NCBI RefSeq assembly: GCF_001434145.1
Contig: NZ_AZED01000008.1
Coordinates: forward strand, 124,001-188,000
Reading direction: 5' to 3'
Source of the DNA: Lentilactobacillus otakiensis DSM 19908 = JCM 15040
GTDB taxonomy: Bacteria > Bacillota > Bacilli > Lactobacillales > Lactobacillaceae
DNA length: 64,000 nucleotides
Shown here: positions 1 through 8,052 of the stretch, one piece after another
Layout: the number at the start of each line of letters is the position of its first letter
Position numbering within the stretch: the first letter of the stretch is position 1
Program-made: the position numbers and the translations under genes
The notes under the pieces: model-generated
Told to the model about the DNA's origin: nothing
Database searches by the model: none
The model's input: the letters and a program-made list of their open reading frames with translations, nothing else

Positions 1-1072
1 GGACCCCATTGCCATCATTGACGCCGCGGTGAGAAATCGTTGCCGGGCGGCTCAATAGAGCACCTTGAAGGTAGACGGCATTGAAGGTGACATCACCAAT
101 TAAGAATAAACCAATTAGTACAGCACCCATCAACCGCCGGCCAATTCTTCGCTTGCGGGGGAGACGAGTGACGACGGATTCAGTGTGCCATTTGGATTCA
201 TCTAGAACCATTAACAGGATCAGCATAAACACAACCACACTGAATGAGGCGACCAGCCGCTGCCAGACGGTTAGGAGACCCATGTTGGTAATTGCACCGA
301 CGAAGCCGATCAGCTTGGCCTGCGAATCCAAATACGTTTGCAAGAAATAAAGTAGGTAAGAGACGATGGTCGTCGAGGCCAGACTGATTAATCCCAAGAC
401 AAAGATTCGCCACAGGTACTGCCAAGTGTTATGCCGCGTTAGCTGCCAACTGTTTTTGGCAGCCTCAAGTCCGCGCTGATGATGAATAATCATCATTGGC
501 AACACTTGGATCAAACGAATGCTTAGATAGAAGATTGCGATACCCAGAACGGTGATCAAGATAGCTATTAATGGCTTTTTCTCTAAATCATCTAAAATGA
601 ATGTCGGAATGGTGGCTTTGGAAAGCAGCGGTGAATTGAGGTAGGCAACTGAGAAGGGTAAGACCAAAATAAAGTAGCCAATGAAGAACAAAAAGCTACC
701 TAACCGCAATCGCCGCATGTCATGAATCGCGTTCTTGAAAACTTCCCACAGACTCATATTCTGTTTGAGGGCAATGTTGTTAATGCCGTAAAGCAGAAAA
801 GCAAACTGCCAGAAGACGAGGGCAAAAATCACCAGCAGTAAGATGAATAATTCCACAACTGCCAGGGGCTTTTGTGTCAGCAGCCAAACTGCGTTGGTGT
901 ATGACAGATATGGGATCCGGTTGATTTGGAGAATTAATCCGGTCACATACTGCATGATTGGAACGACTACGATGCCTAATAATAAATTAATAATAATGAC
1001 TAAACTGACATAGGCACCCCAGTTGTTGAAAAATGTTCTGATTGATCGTCGTAAAAGCTTGTTGCCTTTCAT
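1..1072 (-). CDS. Membrane-anchored glycerophosphodiester phosphodiesterase, 5' part (runs off the window)
   Basis: An open frame runs from ATG at 1072, with an AAGAAGG ribosome site, to the left edge, giving 357 codons without a stop. The first ~320 residues hold several hydrophobic membrane segments, as in the GPDPase membrane domain family. The last readable residues are ISHRGVNDGNGV; the HRG is the start of a GDPD catalytic domain, which hydrolyses glycerophosphodiesters to glycerol 3-phosphate and an alcohol. The rest of the catalytic domain lies outside the window. Likely role: turnover of phospholipid head groups or lipoteichoic acid at the membrane. It is transcribed away from repeat H1-A. 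Confidence 0.85.
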   Translation of the reverse strand, partial: MKGNKLLRRSIRTFFNNWGAYVSLVIIINLLLGIVVVPIMQYVTGLILQINRIPYLSYTNAVWLLTQKPLAVVELFILLLVIFALVFWQFAFLLYGINNIALKQNMSLWEVFKNAIHDMRRLRLGSFLFFIGYFILVLPFSVAYLNSPLLSKATIPTFILDDLEKKPLIAILITVLGIAIFYLSIRLIQVLPMMIIHHQRGLEAAKNSWQLTRHNTWQYLWRIFVLGLISLASTTIVSYLLYFLQTYLDSQAKLIGFVGAITNMGLLTVWQRLVASFSVVVFMLILLMVLDESKWHTESVVTRLPRKRRIGRRLMGAVLIGLFLIGDVTFNAVYLQGALLSRPATISHRGVNDGNGV

Positions 1073-1144
1073 GTTCGAGTTACCTTCTTTTTAAAGTTCG
1101 ATATTTTTATCCTACCATAACTCCAAGCAGAACTAACAAAAAGA

Positions 1145-1333
1145 GAGTGCGAAAAAAGGCGATTTGATCCCAGAATTTAAGGGGGTAAATCAATTATTCC
1201 TGGTTCTGAAATGGTTGATTTATCTCCTTAAATGGCCGGGATCAGCCGATTTGAGCACGTTTTTGCTAGGTGATAATGGCGCCACCAAAAAAGGAGACCG
1301 AGGCAAAAGTTTGCACTTTTGTCCCAGTCTCCT
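1145..1333 (+). repeat. H1 structured repeat, copy A, with terminator-like 3' hairpin
   Basis: First of three related copies (others at 20739 and 40450). It begins AGAGTGCGA, then a GATCCC/GGGATC clamp, and an 18-bp stem (arms at about 1178-1195 and 1213-1231) closed by a loop containing ATTCC. All 18 positions pair, two as G-U on this strand. It ends with a conserved GAGCACG and the hairpin at 1292-1333. The stem sequence differs from the other copies while pairing is kept. No ORF in it has a ribosome site. Confidence 0.75.
1292..1333 (-). terminator. Intrinsic terminator of the lipoprotein gene
   Basis: Read on the minus strand, a GGAGACTGGGACAAAAG / CTTTTGCCTCGGTCTCC hairpin is followed by six T. 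It lies just after the stop of the lipoprotein gene. The same hairpin type closes H1 copy C. Confidence 0.85.
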
Positions 1334-1343
1334 TGATACTTAT

Positions 1344-1901
1344 TTAATCTTTAGGTGTAACCCATACTTGTGGTGCAGGATCTTCATCCAGGTTCCGAAC
1401 AACTTTATAACCAGTTACCTTCAACTTGGACTGATGGTTCTTCCCGGCAACGGTATTCTTTACAGAAATCGTTTGGTGCATTGGGATGTCTGAAAGCTTC
1501 CCCTTCATATAAATCACCGGTTTATTAGCCGAGTCGTTCTTGAAGGTATACTTCAAAGTTCCCTGCTTATCCAGATCATTTGCTTTTTTAGCTTCACTGT
1601 ATGTTTTGTACATCTTATTCACACTGTAGATTGTCACAGTGTGATTTTTGCTGTTAAATTTGTATGCATCAATGCCTGACTTGCTCTTATAATTAATTGA
1701 ACCGTTCATATACCAAAGATTATCGTTGGATGTTAAAACCTCTTTGGCTGATTTATTCTGAACCTGGTTCTGCATGCTGGCCTTGCTGCTGTCGTTATTT
1801 GAACTCTTATTTGAAGAACTGCTGCAGCCAGCCAAAATTAGTGCAAAGCTTGCAACAACCGCCAAAATAACGGCTAATGATCTGCTCTTTTTCATTTCCA
1901 T
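1344..1901 (-). CDS. Secreted lipoprotein of unknown function
   Basis: A 185-residue protein with a lipoprotein signal peptide: MEMKKS, a hydrophobic stretch, and lipobox LAGC (Cys at residue 26), followed by a Ser/Asn-rich linker. The chosen ATG has GAGGTG five bases upstream; an ATG two codons later is also possible. The mature part is Lys/Tyr/Ser-rich with no motif I recognise, of the beta-rich kind common among small LAB lipoproteins. It should be tethered to the outer membrane face. It has its own terminator and appears monocistronic. Confidence 0.8.
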   Translation of the reverse strand: MEMKKSRSLAVILAVVASFALILAGCSSSSNKSSNNDSSKASMQNQVQNKSAKEVLTSNDNLWYMNGSINYKSKSGIDAYKFNSKNHTVTIYSVNKMYKTYSEAKKANDLDKQGTLKYTFKNDSANKPVIYMKGKLSDIPMHQTISVKNTVAGKNHQSKLKVTGYKVVRNLDEDPAPQVWVTPKD

Positions 1902-2038
1902 AATCACCTCATATGTTGAAATTATCACATAACACTGTCAAAATCTAGTAGTATGGTTCATTATTAATAATTGATACAAAAGTTTAACAAGATCGCAACT
2001 TCAAAAAGGGTAAAATCTAAAGGAGGGGAGGCATCACA

Positions 2039-3004
2039 ATGGTTACAATTCGCGACATCGCAAGAAGGTTGGGGCTCTCAGTTTCGACCGTTTCACGGGC
2101 ACTCAATGATAATAAGCGCATCAGTCTCAAGACCCGGCGCAGAGTTAGGAGAATGGCTGACAAGATGGGCTACCAACCCAATTACAACGCTAAGAATCTG
2201 ACCAACCATGAAGCAAATACGGTTGGGGTTGTCTTCCCAGTGAATAACCGAGTGGTTGATAACATCTTTTACGTTGGCGTTTTGCGAGGCATTAATGCCC
2301 AATTGAATCACCGTAACTATGTCCTGTCCATCGCCATTGGTGACAGCACCCAGCAGGTGATCGATAACGTCAAATCAATGATTAGTCGTGCCCAAATCAA
2401 ACATTTCATTCTACTATATTCACATCAAGATGATCCAGTCATCGAGATGCTTAGAAAAGAAGATGTTGATTTCGTGACCATCGGGAAACCGGCAGCCGAT
2501 CAGAAGTGGTTGTATGTTGATAACGATAACGTTCAAGCCGGACTGGATGGCACAAACTTCTTAATGGATCAATATCACTGTCAAAACCCGGTTTTCGTTC
2601 AGACCCATCATGACTGGCCATATGAAATTGACCGTCGCAAAGGTTATCTTGAAGCAATTGAAAAAGCCGAAAAAAAGCCGGTTATTTTGTCGACTCAAGA
2701 TAAAGACGATGCGGCCGAAGACCAATTTATCAAGGATAATCCGCAAATGGACGGCATTGTCGCTATCGATGATTATAGCGGTTTACAGATGTACCATCGT
2801 TACAAAATGATCCGTCCAACCAAGGACATCGAAGTGCTTGGCTATAACAACTCATTACCAAGTGAACTGACTGATCAACATTTTCATTCCGTTGACATTC
2901 ACCCAGATGAAATGGGGCAGTCAGCAGTTAAACTGTTGCTGGACAAACCGGCAGACGATGAAAAAATGGTTGACCACATGATTGTCGGTCATGCGATTGT
3001 TTAA
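2039..3004 (+). CDS. LacI/GalR family transcriptional regulator
   Basis: 321 residues. The N-terminal helix-turn-helix (residues 3-50, VTIRDIARRLGLSVSTVSRAL then the hinge around NYNAKNL) is typical LacI. The remainder is a periplasmic-binding-protein-like sugar sensor. Its ribosome site is AAAGGAGG. It is followed by an oppositely oriented gene, so no operon partner points to its ligand. LacI-type palindromes lie at 9079 (upstream of the polyol-type dehydrogenase) and 10318 (maltose promoter). Regulation of either by this protein is possible but unproven; CcpA would also recognise the second. Confidence 0.92.
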   Translation: MVTIRDIARRLGLSVSTVSRALNDNKRISLKTRRRVRRMADKMGYQPNYNAKNLTNHEANTVGVVFPVNNRVVDNIFYVGVLRGINAQLNHRNYVLSIAIGDSTQQVIDNVKSMISRAQIKHFILLYSHQDDPVIEMLRKEDVDFVTIGKPAADQKWLYVDNDNVQAGLDGTNFLMDQYHCQNPVFVQTHHDWPYEIDRRKGYLEAIEKAEKKPVILSTQDKDDAAEDQFIKDNPQMDGIVAIDDYSGLQMYHRYKMIRPTKDIEVLGYNNSLPSELTDQHFHSVDIHPDEMGQSAVKLLLDKPADDEKMVDHMIVGHAIV

Positions 3005-3058
3005 ATCAGATTAAAAAGGGCCAGCTTGGCAAATCCGTCAGGTTGGTTTTTATGATCT

Positions 3059-3433
3059 CTAGTGAGTGAGCAATAATAGTATTAGACTAATGATCGCCGG
3101 GGCACCCTGAGTGAGGAGGATGCGTCTACTGATAGTGGCTGCGCCAAAAATAGCTGCTACCACAACAAAACCGATGAAAAGCAGCAGAATCGGGTATACT
3201 GCATTTGCGGGGAACAGGAATCGTCCCACCAAGACGCCGACGCCGATGAAGCCGTTATACAGTCCCTGGTTGGCCATACTAGCTTTAGTTTCCGGGATCG
3301 CTAAGTAGTTGGCCGAAGCATTGAAAGCCTTCTGAGCGGCCTTAGATTGGCTGCCAAACATCTCGAAAGCCATGATTAAGAGCGCTTCGATTCCGACTAG
3401 GACAACGAATATATCTGAGATTAAGTTAAGCAT
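3059..3433 (-). CDS. DUF1304 family membrane protein
   Basis: 124 residues from ATG 3433 (GGAG nearby; the frame opens further upstream at a TTG that overlaps this ribosome site). Four hydrophobic segments, with the family pattern GIEALLIMAFEMF near the N-terminus, then NQGLYNGF and a VVAAIFGAAT segment. DUF1304 proteins are small integral membrane proteins of unknown function in many Firmicutes. It is a single gene, convergent with the LacI gene. Confidence 0.82.
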   Translation of the reverse strand: MLNLISDIFVVLVGIEALLIMAFEMFGSQSKAAQKAFNASANYLAIPETKASMANQGLYNGFIGVGVLVGRFLFPANAVYPILLLFIGFVVVAAIFGAATISRRILLTQGAPAIISLILLLLTH

Positions 3434-3603
3434 TGATTTCAGCTCCAATTCAAGTTTAGTTTACATACTTATTATAAGGTTATGCTTGGAAAGATTGATT
3501 AATAGAATCGGAAATTGTGAGAAATGTTAGGTGTGAAGCTGAGCAGCAAAGCGCACTTCAGCAAAGAAGGTATAGGAAATATAGCTGTAAATGAAAACAC
3601 AAA

Positions 3604-3647
3604 AAGGCCACCTCACAAACTTGGAGCTAAGGTGAGAGGTGGTTTTC
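3604..3647 (-). terminator. Terminator of the higBA operon
   Basis: Minus-strand reading gives CCACCTCTCAC...GTGAGGTGG followed by TTTTT. It lies about 65 bases past the antitoxin stop. The hairpin could also work on the plus strand (TTTT). Confidence 0.8.
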
Positions 3648-3712
3648 TGTTTATAAAAATTTTTTGAACAATATTTTTGAGCAGATAATTAAATAAACGA
3701 CTAATAATTTCC

Positions 3713-4000
3713 TTAATTTAATGAGACCTCCAGCCTCTTTCCAAGGGCAGTAGCTAGTTTTTCTAAGGTAGCCAAACTCGTATTATCTGCTAATTCAACT
3801 CGTGCAACTGTACGTTGGGGTACCCCGGCAGCTGCTGCCAAGTCTCTTTGTGATAAGCCAGCCGCTTCACGTGCCTTCATAAAGTTGTAAGCAGCAATTA
3901 ATCGCGCCTTCCCTTGCTCATATTCTGCTTTTTCCTCAGGATTGTTCGTATAATCTCTGATAAGCGATTCTAGTTTTTCAGTTTTGGGCATATTGATCAC
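3713..4000 (-). CDS. HigA-type antitoxin, XRE helix-turn-helix protein
   Basis: 95 residues if translation starts at the GTG overlapping the toxin stop by 4 bases (GTGA); an ATG three codons later is the alternative. A Cro/C1-type HTH fills the C-terminal half (around EAAGLSQRDLAAAAGVPQRT). The toxin-first order and a C-terminal DNA-binding antitoxin are typical of HigBA. The antitoxin should bind the toxin and repress the shared promoter at 4369-4397. No symbol is given because the two families are only matched by pattern. Confidence 0.85.
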   Translation of the reverse strand: MINMPKTEKLESLIRDYTNNPEEKAEYEQGKARLIAAYNFMKAREAAGLSQRDLAAAAGVPQRTVARVELADNTSLATLEKLATALGKRLEVSLN

Positions 4001-4362
4001 TTTCCTTCCCTAAGTTCTTGCAAGAATTCTTGACGAATCTTTTCACCATGCTGAATTTGAGTTATAGGTGTTTTTTGCGATTTTTTGGTAAATCCATGGG
4101 TAATCACATAGCGTCCAGCAACAACATGAAAATAAATGACTCGCTGAATATTTGTACCCAGCTTAGATCGAACTTCAAACAAATCATCATTGAGCCGTTT
4201 AACCCACTTCATTTTAGCGGCATCCAGGATGCCTACTTCAGAGATTGCGTCCAGGGTGTATAGCACTTTCCGAGCATCTTTATCAGGAAGACTACTTAGA
4301 AATTCTCGAAATTCGTTGTGACCATTGGGGCGAATGTAAGCTTCAAAGGTTATTTTTTCCAT
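3997..4362 (-). CDS. HigB/RelE-like mRNA interferase toxin (phage Gp49 type)
   Basis: 121 residues with the Gp49/HigB pattern: an N-terminal FREFLSSLPDK, a central MKWVKRLNDDLFEVRSKLG and a YVITHGFTKKSQKTP segment with the basic C-terminal half typical of ribosome-dependent mRNases. It overlaps the antitoxin by 4 bases. The -10 box of a consensus promoter ends only six bases before the ATG and there is no Shine-Dalgarno sequence, so the mRNA should be leaderless. Low toxin translation relative to antitoxin would fit, but that is inference. Confidence 0.87.
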   Translation of the reverse strand: MEKITFEAYIRPNGHNEFREFLSSLPDKDARKVLYTLDAISEVGILDAAKMKWVKRLNDDLFEVRSKLGTNIQRVIYFHVVAGRYVITHGFTKKSQKTPITQIQHGEKIRQEFLQELREGK

Positions 4363-4368
4363 ACACTA

Positions 4369-4397
4369 ATTATAAATTGTTTTTCAAAATGAGTCAA
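4369..4397 (-). promoter_or_regulatory. Consensus sigma-A promoter of higBA
   Basis: TTGACT (4392-4397), 17-base spacer, TATAAT (4369-4374). The predicted start falls on or one base before the toxin ATG. Confidence 0.85.
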
Positions 4398-4430
4398 TAT
4401 ATTTACTCGATATAGAACTTACCGACTCTC

Positions 4431-4517
4431 CAAATCCAGGTTCGCCAAGCAATGCAAACATATTTTACTTGTAAACTTCAACTCCTGGCTGAATGGGTTG
4501 ATACCGTTGAGGTAACC
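4431..4517 (-). pseudogene. Duplicated 3' fragment of pgi
   Basis: About 87 bases match 5172-5264 inside pgi in the same orientation, with six mismatches and one 3-base deletion. For example CCAAGCAATGCAAACATATT and GGGTTGATACCGTTGAGG occur in both. The similarity stops abruptly after GGTAACC. The fragment carries in-frame stops and is not translated as pgi. Together with intact pgi it brackets the YefM antitoxin gene. Confidence 0.88.
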
Positions 4518-4624
4518 AAAGTTAGATTTGTAGATTATATGATCTTGAATCAATTGACGTACGGGGATAGCGTATTACATAACAAATCATACAAACTACA
4601 TAATCATCGAGAGAAGGAATCATT

Positions 4625-4885
4625 ATGGAGAAAATTGTCAATCCAACTAAAGCACGTTCAAAATTATTTGCTTTAATTAAGGCTGTCAATCAAGATTCCA
4701 AACCAGTGCTCATCGCTGGTAGTGACGACGAGAAAAGTGCTGTCTTGATGAGTAAGCGAGACTATGATGCCTGGCAAGAAACATTGGAATTGGCAATGAG
4801 TGGTCAATTGCCCGGTGCTCTTAAACGTCAGGATGATCCAGACGTTGATCTAGATGCAATGATACGAGACATCGATCATGAGTAA
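4625..4885 (+). CDS. Phd/YefM family antitoxin, apparently without its toxin
   Basis: 86 residues; N-terminal pattern (NPTKARSKLFALIKAVNQ, then VLMSKRDYDAWQET) is a Phd/YefM DNA-binding domain and the acidic C-terminus (DDPDVDLDAMIRD) is a toxin-binding tail. The ribosome site is GAGAAGGA. A promoter-like TTGACG with a 16-base spacer to TACATA lies at 4555-4582. A toxin ORF would be expected directly downstream; a new frame overlaps the stop (ATGA-type) but stops after 13 codons. The locus sits inside an island bordered by a pgi duplication, suggesting acquisition followed by toxin loss. Confidence 0.85.
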   Translation: MEKIVNPTKARSKLFALIKAVNQDSKPVLIAGSDDEKSAVLMSKRDYDAWQETLELAMSGQLPGALKRQDDPDVDLDAMIRDIDHE

Positions 4886-5071
4886 ATGACAGCTAAAAGT
4901 AAATCAACCGCCAAAGGTGACCCAAGAAAACATTGAAACTGACCCGTTATCGGCACACCAATTATTTCCTGTTTATTTACAAATGAAGCCTCGAACCAAT
5001 ATTCTTCTACAAAGTGTTAAATGTATAATGTATAGTGTTAAATACACTTATAAAAGGTGCTCCAAAGCAAA

Positions 5072-5113
5072 AACCCGCTCGCCAACATCAACACGATGTC
5101 AGCGAGCGGGTTA
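5072..5113 (-). terminator. Terminator of pgi
   Basis: Minus strand: AACCCGCTCGC...GCGAGCGGGTT followed by TTTTGC. An 11-bp perfect stem directly after pgi. Confidence 0.9.
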
Positions 5114-5136
5114 TTTGCGGAAAATTTTAATGAAGA

Positions 5137-6483
5137 CTAAATGCGTTTCTTAAGTTCTTTACCCTTTTCTTCAAATCCAGGTTTGCCAAGCAATGCAAAC
5201 ATATTCTGCTTGTATGCTTCAACACCTGGCTGGTTGAATGGGTTGATACCGTTGAGGTAACCGGAAATGGCAACCGCAACCTCGAAGAAGTAGATCAAGT
5301 AACCCAAAGTATAAGGGGTCTCGTCAGGAATGTGAACGGCCATATTTGGCACATTGCCATCGGTGTGGGCGAGAACAACCGCATGGAAGGCTTCTGTGTT
5401 GGCGTAGTCCATGGTACGGCCTTCAAGGTAGCCTAAGCCATCTAAGTTGTCCTTTTCTTTAGGAATGTCAACGTCATAGTTAGGTTTGTCGAGTTTAATA
5501 ACCGTTTCCATGAGGTTACGCAAACCTTCTTGAATGTATTGACCCAGCGAATGCAAATCAGTGGTGAAGTTGGCTGATGAAGGATAGATACCCTTTTGAT
5601 CTTTACCTTCTGATTCACCCATGAGTTGCTTCCACCATTCGGCGAAGTAGGTCATGTTTGGTTCATAATTTTCAAGCAATTCAGTGGTGAAGCCCTTACG
5701 ATACAAAATATTTCGGTAAGCAGCGTATTGGTATGCCTCATTCTTAGTTAAGTCAGGATCAGAATATTCGTCCGAAGCATCTGCGGCACCCTTCATTAAT
5801 TGCTCGATATCAGCGCCTGATACTGCAATTGGCAAGAGACCAACTGGGCTCAAAACTGAGTAACGGCCACCAATGCCATCAGGGATGATGAAAGTTTCGT
5901 AACCACTTGCATCAGCTTCCTTCCGCAAAGCACCATGGGCTTTGTCAGTAGTAGCGTAAATTCGTTTTTTGGCACCTTCCTCGCCGTATTTAGCGATTAA
6001 GCGTTCCTTGAAGATTCGGAATGCGATCGAAGGCTCAGTGGTGGTTCCTGATTTAGAAATCACGTTAACTGAGAAGTCACGATCGCCAATCAAGTTGATC
6101 AAGTCATGAACATATGATGAACTGAGTGAGTTACCGGCAAACATAACCTGTGGGAATTTGCGTTGGTCATCTGGCAAGTAGTTGAAGAAAGTGTCGTTTA
6201 GAAAATCAACGGCCATCTTGGCACCCAGGTATGAGCCACCGATACCAATGACAACTAAGACCTTTGAATCTGATTGAATCTTTTTAGCAGCTGCCTGGAT
6301 CCGGGTAAATTCATCTTTGTCGTAATCCTTAGGCAAAGTGAGCCAGTCACGGAAATCGCTGCCGGCGCCAGTGCCTTTACGTAATTCGGCATCTGCAGCG
6401 TTAACCAATGCCTGCATTTCACCGAGTTCGTTATCATGAACGAACTTTGATAATTTTGAACTGTCAAAAGAAATATGAGCCAT
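5137..6483 (-). CDS. pgi: Glucose-6-phosphate isomerase
   Basis: 448 residues, the usual length of Gram-positive PGI. It interconverts glucose 6-phosphate and fructose 6-phosphate in the cytosol. Visible family signatures are [15 protein letters not shown], the phosphate-binding [10 protein letters not shown] and [16 protein letters not shown]. It starts at an ATG with AAGAAGGG upstream and ends in a strong terminator. Monocistronic. In this setting it links glucose from maltose to the pentose phosphate and fructose routes. Confidence 0.97.
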   Translation of the reverse strand: MAHISFDSSKLSKFVHDNELGEMQALVNAADAELRKGTGAGSDFRDWLTLPKDYDKDEFTRIQAAAKKIQSDSKVLVVIGIGGSYLGAKMAVDFLNDTFFNYLPDDQRKFPQVMFAGNSLSSSYVHDLINLIGDRDFSVNVISKSGTTTEPSIAFRIFKERLIAKYGEEGAKKRIYATTDKAHGALRKEADASGYETFIIPDGIGGRYSVLSPVGLLPIAVSGADIEQLMKGAADASDEYSDPDLTKNEAYQYAAYRNILYRKGFTTELLENYEPNMTYFAEWWKQLMGESEGKDQKGIYPSSANFTTDLHSLGQYIQEGLRNLMETVIKLDKPNYDVDIPKEKDNLDGLGYLEGRTMDYANTEAFHAVVLAHTDGNVPNMAVHIPDETPYTLGYLIYFFEVAVAISGYLNGINPFNQPGVEAYKQNMFALLGKPGFEEKGKELKKRI

Positions 6484-6536
6484 GTGTTAGTACTTCCCTT
6501 CTTAGAATCAAACATTATGTTAATTATAAAACACAA

Positions 6537-6575
6537 AGCGACTGGAACAAAACCGAAGTTTTATCTCAGCCGCTT
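6537..6575 (-). terminator. Terminator of the VOC protein gene
   Basis: Minus strand hairpin AGCGGCTGAGATAAAAC / GTTTTGTTCCAGTCGCT with CTTCGG-type loop, followed by TTTGTGTTTT. It lies about 40 bases past the gene. Confidence 0.75.
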
Positions 6576-6613
6576 ATGCAGGGTTCCTTGAAAATTAAAT
6601 AATCCGGCTGGGA

Positions 6614-7003
6614 CTAGAGAATTTGGCAGAACTCGATGGTTTCTTCATTTGGGCCGAGGATGTTGAAGTACTTAATTCCTTGTTTCCAGAATGAAGGAAT
6701 TGATTGAATTTCCTTATCAACCAAACGCAAGCCTTGTGCCTTAGCGTCAGCGAACGCCTTTTCAACGTCAGGTGTGTTCAAAGAAATATGGTTGATCGCA
6801 CCAGCCTTACGTGCGGTTGGATCGCCTTCCCAAGTTTCAATGGTTAAGTTACCGAAGCGCATAAATGCGCAACGGCTTTCGCCATTATGGAATAAGCCGG
6901 CTTCTTCAAAGCCAAGTGATTCGTAAAATGCGATTGTTTTGTCTAAATCAACTGAAGGAATACCAACGTGTTGGATTCCAGTAATATCATCTTTAATTGC
7001 CAT
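6614..7003 (-). CDS. VOC superfamily (glyoxalase/dioxygenase-like) protein
   Basis: 129 residues from ATG 7003 (AGAGGAC upstream). Two beta-alpha-beta-beta-beta units are visible: one begins IQHVGIPSVDLDKTIAFYESLGF, the other INHISLNTPDVEKAFADAK. His residues in each first strand and a Glu near the C-terminus (EETIEF) match the VOC metal-binding pattern. The substrate cannot be told; lactoylglutathione lyase is one possibility, but small VOC proteins are diverse. Monocistronic. Confidence 0.85.
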   Translation of the reverse strand: MAIKDDITGIQHVGIPSVDLDKTIAFYESLGFEEAGLFHNGESRCAFMRFGNLTIETWEGDPTARKAGAINHISLNTPDVEKAFADAKAQGLRLVDKEIQSIPSFWKQGIKYFNILGPNEETIEFCQIL

Positions 7004-7170
7004 GCTTAATGTCCTCTTTTGTATCAAATTTTTGTAACAACTAACATTTTGTAACCGTGTTCATTTATGAGAAAACCTAAACCCAAGGAACTTCCAGTAA
7101 AAACCAAGTTTGATTTTTAATAAAGCACCTCGGGCGAAAGTTCGTGCGGTTAGGCGTTTGGTTACTTTGT

Positions 7171-7290
7171 TGAAACGTGTTCCGACGCAACTGATGCTAA
7201 CTTCTAAGTGCATTTTGACTAAAACCCAAAGTCGGGGTTTCAGCCAAAGCACTCTTAGAAACCGCATCACCCGTTGCTCGTCACACTCTA
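7171..7290 (-). repeat. H2 structured repeat, copy A
   Basis: Read on the minus strand it starts in the TAG stop codon of the membrane-protein gene (TAGAGTGTGACGAG). It contains an outer stem (GACG-AG-CAAC with GTTGCGTC), a TGATGC/GCATCA stem and a long stem (TTCTAAGAGTGC...GCACTTAGAA). It ends GTCGGAACA. Both ends match copy B at 56825 and the tandem copies at 62421-62965, while stem bases differ in a pair-preserving way. Confidence 0.75.
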
Positions 7291-8052
7291 ATCCTTACCC
7301 ACATCCAAAGCTTGATGCTTGAGGTGTGGAAAGACCTTTGTATCCGCGATCCCGGTAATGCCACCTTGGAATAAGAAGGCAAAGATGGTCCCAATTCCGA
7401 AGTTGGTGAATTGACGCGTGATTGCGAATGCCAAGATTGCCATCAGCGTTGGTGGAATGTATGAAGCCCACATCGCTGTAGTGGCATTTCCCTTGAAGTA
7501 CTTGAAACGCAGAATCTGCATTAAGTCATCGGCGGGATGCAGCACGAGGTTGACCCGTTGATAAATCGAGATGGCGGTTCCAATCATTGCGACACCCAAG
7601 AAGTTCAACAGGATGTAGAATCCGATCATGAACGGTGTCTTTGCGGGTGGAAACCCGCTGAACAATGCAGGGTACTTACCGAGGAAGAAATCTTCAAAGA
7701 TTTGAATTAATGCAGAGAAGGGAACCATGAAGACCAGGTTTCCAAGTGCTCGGCGCCAACTCCAGTGTCCAACCAGAATTGCGTTTAAGATTGTAATAAC
7801 AACACCAAGAATTAAGAATGTCCAAAACAAGTTCCAGCCAAATGCGACGGCCAAGTTGGCTTCAGCGGCAGTCCAATAAGCCGATCCCAAGTAGGAAGGG
7901 TGGATTTGCGCGCTGGTAACCAAGGTCAGCACATTTCCGGCAGAGTTGATCACCAATGAAATGATGAAGAAGGTGATGGATTTAGACATTGAGATTGTCC
8001 GGCCATTTAATACTTGGCTGTCGGTTTCCTCATTATTCTTCAAACTATTCAC
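7288..8052 (-). CDS. Integral membrane protein of unknown function
   Basis: About 254 residues if GTG 8052, overlapping the upstream dehydrogenase stop, is the start; a TTG at 8043 is an alternative. After a ~22-residue polar head there are about six hydrophobic segments (SITFFIISLVINSAGNVLTL, LFWTFLILGVVITILNAIL and others). I do not recognise the family; the general look is that of YitT/YczE-like LAB membrane proteins. Overlap with the dehydrogenase suggests co-translation and a linked job, perhaps substrate movement. The stop codon is part of repeat H2-A. Confidence 0.72.
   Translation of the reverse strand: MNSLKNNEETDSQVLNGRTISMSKSITFFIISLVINSAGNVLTLVTSAQIHPSYLGSAYWTAAEANLAVAFGWNLFWTFLILGVVITILNAILVGHWSWRRALGNLVFMVPFSALIQIFEDFFLGKYPALFSGFPPAKTPFMIGFYILLNFLGVAMIGTAISIYQRVNLVLHPADDLMQILRFKYFKGNATTAMWASYIPPTLMAILAFAITRQFTNFGIGTIFAFLFQGGITGIADTKVFPHLKHQALDVGKD

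Noticed and set aside
1164-1493. 109-codon plus-strand ORF at the H1-A repeat
   Set aside because: It covers the hairpin repeat and the antisense of the lipoprotein gene, with no ribosome site and no recognisable protein features.
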